DNA from: Entomomonas sp945283395
GTDB lineage: Bacteria > Pseudomonadota > Gammaproteobacteria > Pseudomonadales > Pseudomonadaceae
Direction: 5' to 3'
NCBI GenBank assembly: GCA_946480835.1
Contig: CAMLLC010000002.1
Coordinates: forward strand, 62,001 to 126,000
DNA length: 64,000 nucleotides
The notes beneath the pieces were generated by a model. The model saw nothing but the letters and a program-made list of their open reading frames with translations, searched no databases and had not been told where the DNA came from. The translations under genes were made by a program, and so were the position numbers. Each line of letters starts with the position of its first letter. The stretch's first letter is position 1. Shown piece by piece: positions 17,744 through 26,236 of this stretch.

Positions 17744-19303
17744 ATGACAATTTCATCATGGCTTAACACGATAAGTTCGTTAGTAGATGATCTTTCTTTA
17801 GAAATGCCTACTAGCAAACGTTATCATAGATTACTAACTACCATTAGTCAGTTAGTAAATGGTGATGCTGTTGCTTTGCTTCGTTTGAATGGAGATTATT
17901 TAATTCCATTAGCTGTGACTGGTTTATCTGAAGACACCTTAGGTAGACGTTTTGTTATTAGTGACCATCCTCGTTTTCAAATTTTTTTAAATTCAGATAA
18001 ACCTATACGTTTTCCTAGTAATAGCCCACTAGCTGATCCTTACGATGGTTTAGTGAATGGTGTCATTGCAGAGCATTTGGAAGTACATGACTGCATGGGG
18101 TGTACTCTATTCCATCATGGTAAAAGATGGGGATTATTAACTTTAGATGCTTTAGAGGCTGGTCGTTTTGACCAGCTAGATGCAGATTTACTTACATTAT
18201 TAGCAAGTTTAACTGTTGCTACAGTGAATGTAGCCGAGCGTATTGAAGCATTAACATTTCAAGCCAAACAAGAGTGTGATAGAGCAGAATCTTATCGTTT
18301 AGCTATCAATAGTCCTACAGAGTCTTGGATAGGACAAAGTGAACCTTTCTTAAAATTGAAGAAAGAGGTCGAGCTAGTAGCTACTAGTGATTTGACAGTT
18401 CTAATTAGTGGTGAAACTGGGGTAGGTAAAGAATTAGTAGCTCATGCAATTCATAATGCTTCTAAAAGAAATCAGCGACCATTGGTGTCTGTCAATTGTG
18501 CAGCCTTGCCTGAAAATTTAATGGAAAGTGAATTATTTGGTCATGTGCGGGGAGCGTTTTCAGGCGCTATCAGTGATAGGGCAGGCAAATTTGAGCAAGC
18601 CCATAAAGGAACATTATTTTTAGATGAGGTAGGAGAGCTACCTTTGCATGCTCAAGCCAAGTTATTACGGGTATTACAAAATGGCCAATTACAACGTATA
18701 GGAGCCGATACTGATTTACAAGTAGATGTAAGAATTATTGCTGCTACTAATAGAGATTTGGCTAAAGAAGTTAAGGAAGGCCGTTTCCGTGCTGATTTAT
18801 ATCATAGATTAAGTGTTTATCCTATGTTGGTGCCTCCTCTAAGAGATAGAGGTAATGATATTTTATTACTGGCAGGTTTTTTTATAGAGCAAAATCGTTC
18901 TCGTTTAGGATTAAGAGCATTACGTTTGGAACCATCTGCACAAGCTTGTTTATTAGCCTATTCATGGCCTGGCAATGTGCGAGAGTTAGAACATGTGATT
19001 GCTCGTGCATCATTACAAGCATTAAGTAAAGTACTAATGGATAATAAACAAATTATCTTATCCATTATGAGTGAAGATTTACAATTGGTTGACCAGTTCA
19101 GTAAGCTGAAAATAACCCATTCTAATCAAGCTATCAAAACAATTAATAAAGATTTGCGAACAATACAAGATGATTTTTTAAGACATTATATTAGCGAAAG
19201 ATTAGAAGTCCATGGCGGTAATTTATCAGCAACTGCGCGGGAATTAGGCGTTAATAGAGCCAATTTGGCGAGATTATTGAAACGCCTTAATCTAAGGAGT
19301 TAA
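17744..19303 (+). CDS. norR: Nitric-oxide-responsive sigma-54 activator NorR
   Basis: NorR senses NO through a mononuclear iron in its GAF domain and activates sigma-54 promoters of NO-detoxifying genes. The 519-residue protein has the GAF domain (~20-170) with candidate iron-site residues kept (IRFPSNSPLADPYDGL and VHDCMG). The AAA+ domain (~190-420) has Walker A GETGVGKE and Walker B LFLDEVGEL. The C-terminal Fis-type helix-turn-helix is GGNLSATARELGVNRANLARLL. The sigma-54 contact loop reads GAFSGA instead of the usual GAFTGA. No NO reductase or flavohaemoglobin gene lies in this window, so its target must be elsewhere. Confidence 0.92.
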   Translation: MTISSWLNTISSLVDDLSLEMPTSKRYHRLLTTISQLVNGDAVALLRLNGDYLIPLAVTGLSEDTLGRRFVISDHPRFQIFLNSDKPIRFPSNSPLADPYDGLVNGVIAEHLEVHDCMGCTLFHHGKRWGLLTLDALEAGRFDQLDADLLTLLASLTVATVNVAERIEALTFQAKQECDRAESYRLAINSPTESWIGQSEPFLKLKKEVELVATSDLTVLISGETGVGKELVAHAIHNASKRNQRPLVSVNCAALPENLMESELFGHVRGAFSGAISDRAGKFEQAHKGTLFLDEVGELPLHAQAKLLRVLQNGQLQRIGADTDLQVDVRIIAATNRDLAKEVKEGRFRADLYHRLSVYPMLVPPLRDRGNDILLLAGFFIEQNRSRLGLRALRLEPSAQACLLAYSWPGNVRELEHVIARASLQALSKVLMDNKQIILSIMSEDLQLVDQFSKLKITHSNQAIKTINKDLRTIQDDFLRHYISERLEVHGGNLSATARELGVNRANLARLLKRLNLRS

Positions 19304-19358
19304 TTTCAATTGTGAGTAATGTAGGCAATAGAGTTTTAGGGATATGGATACTCAAAAA

Positions 19359-19976
19359 TTAATGATTTAATCGTTGTAATATATCTGCTAACAGTTTTTT
19401 TCGCTTAAAGATTAACTGCCAACGTCTTCCACCTAATTGATACCAAAGCATAGCTGATCTAATTCCGGTTAATAACAATGTGCGAATTTGAGCAGCAGCA
19501 CTAGGTTGTTGCAAATAAGTAATATCTCCCATAACTTTTATTCGTCGATTGAAAGTGCTAATAGTATCTTCATATAAACTGCCACAAGCGGCTATTACAT
19601 TATCATGCAGAATCCCAAAATGCCTAACTTTATCTTTAACTTGTTCCAAACGTTTAGCTACAGTAGTTAGCATATTCTTATTGTGACTAAGTTTACGTTC
19701 GAGCATAAGTAACGATAAGCCATAGCGCAATACTTCTCGAGAAATACTGGTATTACGTGCTAGAAACTTAGCTAAAAATTGATAACCAGCAAACAGCTCA
19801 ATATCGTTATAATTATAAATTTCTAAAGTGCTTTGTGGGTTTGTATTTAATATACTGTTGATTAAACATTCTACAACAGGTCCGTCTATTTGACCTGTTT
19901 TAGCTAATTTATCTACCTGTATGGAAGCCGTGAATACACCTGCTAAGGCAATGAGTTGTTCATGTTGTCTAGTCAT
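19359..19976 (-). CDS. hflD: HflD, high-frequency lysogenisation protein homologue
   Basis: HflD is a peripheral membrane protein, known in E. coli for its effect on the lambda CII decision; its host role is unclear. The 205-residue protein is all-helical, with family blocks LAGVFTASIQVDKLAKTGQ, FLARNTSISREVLRYGLSLLMLERKL and RTLLLTGIRSAMLWYQLGGRRWQLIF. The ATG overlaps the end of mnmA by eight bases, giving translational coupling. The mnmA-hflD pair is conserved in gammaproteobacteria. Confidence 0.92.
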   Translation of the reverse strand: MTRQHEQLIALAGVFTASIQVDKLAKTGQIDGPVVECLINSILNTNPQSTLEIYNYNDIELFAGYQFLAKFLARNTSISREVLRYGLSLLMLERKLSHNKNMLTTVAKRLEQVKDKVRHFGILHDNVIAACGSLYEDTISTFNRRIKVMGDITYLQQPSAAAQIRTLLLTGIRSAMLWYQLGGRRWQLIFKRKKLLADILQRLNH

Positions 19977-21102
19977 GGCGTTGTTCTTTGATAAGTGTTA
20001 ATGGAGCTGGATCTACGGTTTTAATGATTCCTCCTCCTAGGCAGATTTCTCCTAGATAGAGTACTACTGATTGGCCAGGCGTCACCGCACGTTGCGGTTC
20101 AGCGAAACTTATATGATAGCCTGTCATTGTTTGAGTTAAAGTACAAACTTGGTCAGCCTGCCGGTATCTTACTTTAGCTGTTAATTGTAAGGGGTTGCTA
20201 AGGTTAATAGGATTAACCCAATAAATGTCTTGACAGGTTAGAGCATTGGCAAATAAATAGGGGTTATTATTACCCTGACCTATGATTAAAACATTGCGCT
20301 GTAAATCCTTAGCTATTACATACCAAGCCTCTTCAGAGGCATTTTTTAACCCCCCTATACCCAATCCTTGTCTTTGGCCTATGGTATGGTACATAAGACC
20401 ATGATGTTGGCCTATTACCTCACCACTAATAGTCTCAATATTACCAGGCTGAGCAAGTAAATATTGCTTCAAAAAGTCAGTAAAGCGCCTTTCACCTATA
20501 AAGCAGATGCCTGTAGAATCTTTCTTTTTAGCAGTAGCTAAATTATATTGATTGGCCATAGCTCTAACTTGGGGCTTTGTTAATTCCCCGACCGGAAATA
20601 AACTTTTAGCTAGTTGCTTACCTGCTACCGCATGAAGAAAATAGCTCTGATCTTTATTAGGATCTAGTCCTTTCAATAGTAAAGTTTGTGCATGCTCATC
20701 TCGACGCCTGACATAATGTCCTGTAGCTATTAAATCAGCACCTAACATTAGAGCATAATCTAAAAAGGCTTTAAACTTAATTTCTCTATTGCAAAGTATA
20801 TCGGGATTCGGGGTGCGACCTGCTTTATACTCTGCTAGAAAATGTTCAAATACATTATCCCAATATTGGGCCGCAAAATTGGCAGTATGTAGTTTGATTT
20901 TTAGTTTATCACATACGGCCTGGGCATCGGCTAGATCTTGCTTAGCTGTACAATACTCTGTTCCATCATCCTCTTCCCAATTTTTCATAAATAGTCCTTC
21001 TACTTGGTAACCTTGTTGCTTAAGTAAAAGAGCTGAAACCGAAGAGTCAACACCGCCAGACATGCCGACCATTACACGGGTATTTGTAGGATCGTATTTC
21101 AT
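19969..21102 (-). CDS. mnmA: tRNA-specific 2-thiouridylase MnmA
   Basis: MnmA thiolates U34 of Lys, Glu and Gln tRNAs using ATP and a persulfide relay. The 377-residue protein has the PP-loop GMSGGVDSS (residues ~13-21). The two catalytic cysteines are in NPDILCNREIKF (~104) and STGICFIGER (~201). The central domain holds DQSYFLHAV and LFPVGELTKPQVR, and the C-terminal barrel includes GQSVVLYLGEICLGGGII. Length and motifs are standard. It overlaps hflD and lies 44 bases downstream of nudJ, the usual nudJ-mnmA-hflD order. Confidence 0.96.
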   Translation of the reverse strand: MKYDPTNTRVMVGMSGGVDSSVSALLLKQQGYQVEGLFMKNWEEDDGTEYCTAKQDLADAQAVCDKLKIKLHTANFAAQYWDNVFEHFLAEYKAGRTPNPDILCNREIKFKAFLDYALMLGADLIATGHYVRRRDEHAQTLLLKGLDPNKDQSYFLHAVAGKQLAKSLFPVGELTKPQVRAMANQYNLATAKKKDSTGICFIGERRFTDFLKQYLLAQPGNIETISGEVIGQHHGLMYHTIGQRQGLGIGGLKNASEEAWYVIAKDLQRNVLIIGQGNNNPYLFANALTCQDIYWVNPINLSNPLQLTAKVRYRQADQVCTLTQTMTGYHISFAEPQRAVTPGQSVVLYLGEICLGGGIIKTVDPAPLTLIKEQRHD

Positions 21103-21146
21103 AATATATTAGTTATACAGCTAAAAATGAGTATTTTAACAGAAAT

Positions 21147-21584
21147 CTAACAATGAATAAGGGATAATGGATAAATATGATCTGATAAGTAATCATTAAT
21201 GCAAGTCATTATTATCATATGGCGCCATTTTTGCTGTTCTGTTAGTAATTGTTCTCTAGTTAGCCATAAAGCTTGTACAATACCTTCATCCAAAGTTCTT
21301 TGTGGAAAATGTTGAATAGGCTTAGCAGCAAAGCAAATGCGTTGATAATTAATACCATTATCACCAGTAAATAAATATATCCCTACTACCCCTGTCAATT
21401 CTACCTGCCAAGCCGTTTCTTCAAGAGTTTCTCTTAAGGCCGCCGCTAGAAGGGTTTCGTTAGGTTCTAAGTGGCCAGCGGGTTGATTGATTACATGGCG
21501 ATTTTGTTTAATTTCTTCAACCATTAGAAAACGCCCCTGGTCTTCTACTATGGTAGCGACTGTTACATGGGGGAGAAAGCGCAT
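21147..21584 (-). CDS. nudJ: Nudix phosphatase NudJ
   Basis: NudJ hydrolyses nucleoside tri- and diphosphates and hydroxymethylpyrimidine pyrophosphate, a thiamine precursor. The 145-residue protein has the Nudix box GHLEPNETLLAAALRETLEET (~37-57, with the REx2EE core) after FLMVEEI. GAGGAAATT precedes the ATG. It is the first gene of the nudJ-mnmA-hflD operon, a conserved gammaproteobacterial arrangement, and is divergent from icd. Confidence 0.9.
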   Translation of the reverse strand: MRFLPHVTVATIVEDQGRFLMVEEIKQNRHVINQPAGHLEPNETLLAAALRETLEETAWQVELTGVVGIYLFTGDNGINYQRICFAAKPIQHFPQRTLDEGIVQALWLTREQLLTEQQKWRHMIIMTCINDYLSDHIYPLSLIHC

Positions 21585-21791
21585 AATTTCCTCACTGAAA
21601 GTTATTTAGATGATATAATCATTAGTCTACAGTTTAAATCATACAATGCATGACATTCTAGGTAGGAACGATAAAATTAGTTACTAATTTGAGCATTGAT
21701 GGCTAATTTTGTAAATAGAATTTTTTTATAAAGAAATTGTCTGTAATTTCATGCATCTTATTCATACATAATAAAACAACGGAGTTTAGTA

Positions 21792-23042
21792 ATGTCTAAA
21801 ATCAAAGTTCCAGCCAATGGCCAAAAGATAACTATTAATAAAGATTTTTCTCTCAATGTACCTGATAGTCCTATTATTCCTTTTATTGAAGGTGATGGTA
21901 TAGGGGTTGATATTAGCCCTGTTATGCTCAAAGTTGTAGATGCTGCTGTTAAAAAGGCTTATGCAAGCAAACGACAAATTGAATGGATGGAAGTTTATGC
22001 TGGTGAAAAAGCTACTCATGTTTATGACAAAGATACTTGGCTTCCTGATGAAACTTTAGGTGCAGTTCGCGACTATGTGGTGTCTATCAAAGGTCCTTTA
22101 ACTACACCAGTAGGAGGTGGGATTCGTTCTTTAAATGTAGCATTACGTCAACAGTTAGATCTTTATGTTTGTTTACGCCCTGTTCGTTGGTTCAAAGGTG
22201 TACCTAGTCCTGTAAAAGCACCCGAATTAGTTGATATGGTGATTTTTCGTGAAAATTCGGAAGATATTTATGCTGGTGTCGAATGGAAAGCCGACTCAGC
22301 CGAAGCTAAGAAAGTAATAGAATTCTTAACAAAAGAAATGGGTGTAAAAAAGATCCGTTTTCCTGAACATTGTGGCATAGGTATTAAACCTGTATCTGAA
22401 GAAGGTACTAAACGTCTAGTTCGTAAAGCTATTGAGTATACTATTAATAATGATCGTGACTCTTTAACGTTTGTCCATAAGGGTAACATTATGAAGTTCA
22501 CTGAAGGTGCTTTCAAAGATTGGGGTTATGAAGTTGCAACTAAGGAGTTTGGTGCTCAATTACTAGATGGTGGCCCTTGGATGCAAATTAACAATCCAAA
22601 GACAGGCAAGAAAATCATTATTAAAGATATGATTGCAGATGCTATGTTACAGCAAATTTTATTGCGGCCAGCTGAATATGATGTGATAGCAACTCTAAAC
22701 TTAAATGGTGATTATATTTCTGACGCATTAGCCGCCGAAGTAGGAGGTATTGGTATTGCCCCTGGAGCAAATCTTTCAGATTCTGTAGCTATGTTTGAAG
22801 CTACTCATGGTACTGCTCCTAAGTATGCTGGACAGGACAAGGTAAATCCAGGTTCCATTATTCTTTCAGGTGAAATGATGTTGCGCCACATTGGCTGGAT
22901 AGAAGCTGCTGATCTTATTATTAAAGGTATTGATGGTGCGATTGCTGCAAAAACAGTTACTTATGATTTTGAGCGGTTAATGCAAGGAGCTAAATTGCTT
23001 TCTTGTTCTCAATTTGGTGAAGCTATTATTTCTCATATGTAA
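21792..23042 (+). CDS. icd: NADP-dependent isocitrate dehydrogenase
   Basis: This TCA-cycle enzyme converts isocitrate to 2-oxoglutarate with NADP+. The 416-residue protein has the substrate-binding loop IRSLNVALRQQLDLYVCLRPVRW, whose Ser is the site phosphorylated by AceK in enteric bacteria. Other blocks are FRENSEDIYAGVEW, FVHKGNIMKFTEGAF, GDYISDALAAEVGGIGIAPGAN and FEATHGTAPKYAGQDKVNPGS. ACGGAG lies eight bases before the ATG. It is divergent from nudJ, as in pseudomonads where icd and the mnmA cluster are neighbours. Confidence 0.96.
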   Translation: MSKIKVPANGQKITINKDFSLNVPDSPIIPFIEGDGIGVDISPVMLKVVDAAVKKAYASKRQIEWMEVYAGEKATHVYDKDTWLPDETLGAVRDYVVSIKGPLTTPVGGGIRSLNVALRQQLDLYVCLRPVRWFKGVPSPVKAPELVDMVIFRENSEDIYAGVEWKADSAEAKKVIEFLTKEMGVKKIRFPEHCGIGIKPVSEEGTKRLVRKAIEYTINNDRDSLTFVHKGNIMKFTEGAFKDWGYEVATKEFGAQLLDGGPWMQINNPKTGKKIIIKDMIADAMLQQILLRPAEYDVIATLNLNGDYISDALAAEVGGIGIAPGANLSDSVAMFEATHGTAPKYAGQDKVNPGSIILSGEMMLRHIGWIEAADLIIKGIDGAIAAKTVTYDFERLMQGAKLLSCSQFGEAIISHM

Positions 23043-23552
23043 TTGAAGATTATTTTATAAGCATACAATTTGCTATCAACAGCCTTCAAAGTTAGATAGT
23101 ATATTCTAAAAGAATTGATGGACTTATGTTCTATTTTAGAGACAATATAGGTCCATCAAGTTAACTAACAACTGTTAGCCAACAATTGTTGAATAAGAAA
23201 TAATTTAAGTCATGGCATATAGCAGCATGTAGTCGTCAAGATAGCAACGTATGTTGATAGTATTATTAGGCATGTCATAACTTAAGATGCTATTTTCAGG
23301 CTTGTTTGTAGAAATGAATAATACACTATCATTATTATAGCTATAGTCGAGTTTGCTTAAATTATATGTTTTTGGCTTATTATTGATTTATTGGAATATA
23401 GAATAAAATCTCTCCCAAAATACCATCAAGTAGTTTAAACAAAAGGCTAATTTTGGTTAGGATAGATAATTAACTGTTAAAAATGCGGATATATAATCTG
23501 ATTTAATAAAATAAATTATATAGATAGCCTTCTGAAAGGGTTATATATTTAT
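23043..23552. other. Gene-free region between icd and the broken alcohol dehydrogenase
   Basis: There are about 510 A+T-rich bases. The one clear structure is a long stem, TTGATGGAC (23115-23123) with GTCCATCAA (23151-23159), with further partial pairing inside. It lacks a T-run but may end the icd transcript. A smaller CAACAATTGTTG palindrome lies at ~23179. No coding frame is seen. Confidence 0.45.
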
Positions 23553-24660
23553 TTACCTAGATAATTTTGGTCAAAAACTATGACTGGTTTAATGACTTTA
23601 CCAGATTTTGAGTCAGCAAAAGCTTGCTTAATGGCCTCAGGTTTATAAAATTTTACTAATTTATCAAAAGGAAATTTACCTAGTCGCCAAAAGTCTATTA
23701 GTTTGGGGATTAAAAGCTGAGGCACAGCGTCACCTTCAATAGCTCCTCTAATAGTTAAGTTCCTATGACTATATCTTTGAATAGATTAATTTTAATATCT
23801 TTCTCTCCTACTGCTACCGTGGTCATTTTTCCATAATTTCTCAAACAGCTAATGGCTTGAAGTTCTACGGTGTCAACTCCAGTAGTTTCAAAACTATAAT
23901 TAGCCCCCCCATCTGTTATACTTTGAATGGTTTTAACTACATCTTGCTTGGCACTATTGATTATATGAGTAGCCCCAAGAGATTTAGCAAGTTCAAGGCG
24001 ATCTTGATGAATATCAACCGCGATGATCTTACTACAGCCTACTATATTAGCAGCCATTAAAGCACTCAACCCTACTGCACCTGAACCAAAAACTACTAAA
24101 CTTTAACCTAACTCTGGCTGAATCACATTTATTACTGTGCCACTGCCAGTCATGATACCGCAGCCAAGTGGGCCTAATAATCTTAAATCTATTTCAGGGT
24201 CAACTTTAACAAGGTTGGCTTCATGTACGATACTATAGTATGCAAAAGATGATTGACTAAAAATTGCGAGATATCTTCATTTTGCTCAGATTTCATGACC
24301 ATAGTGACCATAACGGTTTTTACCCATGAAATTCAGTTCATTAAAGTTATCACAAGCACCATTTTTACCGGATAGACATGGTCTACAATGACCACAAGAG
24401 GCAAAACCCATGATTACATGATCACCTGGTTTTACAGTAGTAACTGAATTACCTATTTTCTCAACAATACCAGAACCTTCGTGTCCTAATATTATTGGAT
24501 AATGGCTAGGTATAGAGCCGTTTAAGATAGTTGCGTCTGTATGACAAACACCACTAGCAACAACTCTTATTAAAACTTCATTTGCTGCTGGAGTTTCTAA
24601 ATTGACCGTTTCAAAATGAAAAGGAGTCTGTTCTCTGCTTACAATAGCTTGCATTTTCAT
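23553..24660 (-). pseudogene. Decayed zinc-dependent alcohol dehydrogenase
   Basis: A complete medium-chain alcohol dehydrogenase (aryl/benzyl-alcohol type) can be read only by switching frame. The intact N-terminal part has the catalytic zinc site (GVCHTDATIL, GHEGSGIVEKIG) and the structural cysteines (CGHCRPCLSGKNGAC). A frameshift near 24290 and another near 24260 break the middle. A TAA stop follows PELG near 24102, just before VVFGSGAVGLSALMAA. A further one-base loss near 23757 (GGA ACT TAA for GGA ACT TTA) separates the end (PKLIDFWRLGKFPFDKLVKF). Three frameshifts plus a stop leave no plausible full product. It lies just downstream of the aldehyde dehydrogenase, on the same strand, and probably once supplied its substrate. 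Confidence 0.9.
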
Positions 24661-24682
24661 GTTAAGTGATTCCCAATAATTG

Positions 24683-25993
24683 TTATTTTGTTATACGTAT
24701 AGATTTTCTATGAGTAAAGGCTTGATAGGAGTATTTACCATGATATTCTCCCATACCAGATCTACCAACCCCACCGAAAGGCAAACAATTAGAAGCAGCA
24801 TGATTTAAAACATCATTAATTTGTGCATCTCCTGCTGGAATCTGATCAATGATAGCCTTACCAAGTGCATAGTTCTTAGTGAAAACATAAGCAGCTAGAG
24901 GTTGTGGATGGTATTTATTAATTAACTCAGGAACTTTCTGTATGTCATCAAAAGTCAGTATAGGTAACACAGGTGCAAAAAGTTCTTGTTGCATAAGTGT
25001 ATCATCCCATGTTACCTCATCAACTACTACCGGTTGCATATAACGATGTTGTTTGTCTATCTCACCACCACAGAGTTTATTACCGTTAGTGCTAGCTAAA
25101 TAACTTAACACTTTATCAAGTTGTTTAGTAGTAACTAACTTTCCTATACTGCCAAGCTGATAATAATGCTGTTTAATATAGGCAATTAATTTATGCACTA
25201 ATTCATCTTTAATGATTTTATCCACTAAGAGATAATCAGGTGCCACGCATGTTTGGCCACAGTTAATAAATTTACCTCTAGTAATATTTTGTACAGCTTG
25301 ATCTAAATTAGCGTCAGCACAAATAATGGTAGGGCATTTTCCGCCTAATTCTAATACAACAGGAGTCAAATGTTCAGCTGCTGCCTTCATTACAACTTTC
25401 CCTACTAGGGGGCTACCAGTAAAGAAAATAAAATTAAAAGGTAATGATAACAAAAAGCTATTTTCTTCAACCGCACCTTGCACTACCCATAGATAATCTA
25501 GTGGAAATATTTCATTGATTACTCTTTCAATAATAGCAGCACAAGCTGGGGTATTTTCAGAAGGTTTCAATATAGCAGTACAACCACTTGCGATGGCGCC
25601 TATTAAAGGAGCAAATGTTAAGTTTATAGGGTAGTTAAAAGGACCTATGATATAGCTTACGCCAAAAGGTTCTCTTCTAATAGCTAATTCGGAAGGTTTA
25701 AGAAATTCATCTACTTCAGTGGCTTGTTCCAAATCCCATTCATCTAAGTTATCTAAGGCATAATTAATTTCTCCAATCACTACGCCTATTTCGAAGGTAT
25801 CTATCTCTTCTTTAGTTTTGCCTAAATCATCTTTCAATGCTTGATAGATAGCTTCTGTATTACTAATTATAGCTTGCTTAAGCTTTTGTAAAGCTTCTTT
25901 TCTGAAGTGGATATCCCGAGTTTTAGATGTGGCAAAGAAATGTTGTTGACTCTTAAATATATTATTTATTTTATCTTTTAATAAGATATCCAC
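24683..25993 (-). CDS. Aldehyde dehydrogenase, class 3-like
   Basis: This NAD(P)-dependent enzyme oxidises aldehydes to acids; the substrate is unknown. The protein has 436 residues from the GTG at 25993, chosen because GGAGG lies six bases upstream; the longer frame to 26056 is a hydrophobic leader artefact. Family motifs are complete: FGVSYIIGPFNYPINL, ILKPSENTP, FFTGSPLVGK, the catalytic Glu in VVLELGGKCP, the nucleophile Cys in NCGQTCVAPDY, and LPFGGVGRSGMGEYHGK. The short N-terminus and absence of a tetramer tail fit the class 3/YwdH group. The neighbouring alcohol dehydrogenase is broken, but this gene looks intact. Confidence 0.9.
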   Translation of the reverse strand: MDILLKDKINNIFKSQQHFFATSKTRDIHFRKEALQKLKQAIISNTEAIYQALKDDLGKTKEEIDTFEIGVVIGEINYALDNLDEWDLEQATEVDEFLKPSELAIRREPFGVSYIIGPFNYPINLTFAPLIGAIASGCTAILKPSENTPACAAIIERVINEIFPLDYLWVVQGAVEENSFLLSLPFNFIFFTGSPLVGKVVMKAAAEHLTPVVLELGGKCPTIICADANLDQAVQNITRGKFINCGQTCVAPDYLLVDKIIKDELVHKLIAYIKQHYYQLGSIGKLVTTKQLDKVLSYLASTNGNKLCGGEIDKQHRYMQPVVVDEVTWDDTLMQQELFAPVLPILTFDDIQKVPELINKYHPQPLAAYVFTKNYALGKAIIDQIPAGDAQINDVLNHAASNCLPFGGVGRSGMGEYHGKYSYQAFTHRKSIRITK

Positions 25994-26176
25994 ATTGAAC
26001 CTCCAGAAACAATTTTTAAAGTTAAGCTTAAAGTAAAAGATGAATAAAAGTAGCAAGGTGCTAACTATGTTTCGTTGAAATATTTTAGAGTTACTTAATT
26101 ATGATTAGTTCAGGATTGAATTCGTTGTATTGATTATACATCAAATTAACAAGGAGATATAGGGAAATGAAGTGAT

Positions 26177-26208
26177 ATCCCCTAATATTAAAGATGATAT
26201 TAGGGGAT
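26177..26208. terminator. Strong hairpin downstream of mgtA
   Basis: ATCCCCTAATAT pairs perfectly over 12 bases with ATATTAGGGGAT around an eight-base loop. It lies 29 bases after the mgtA stop, between mgtA and the aldehyde dehydrogenase, both on the minus strand. The T-run is better on the plus strand, but position suggests it ends mgtA. Confidence 0.7.
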
Positions 26209-26236
26209 TTATTAAGCTATCCTAATGAAGTCCAAT

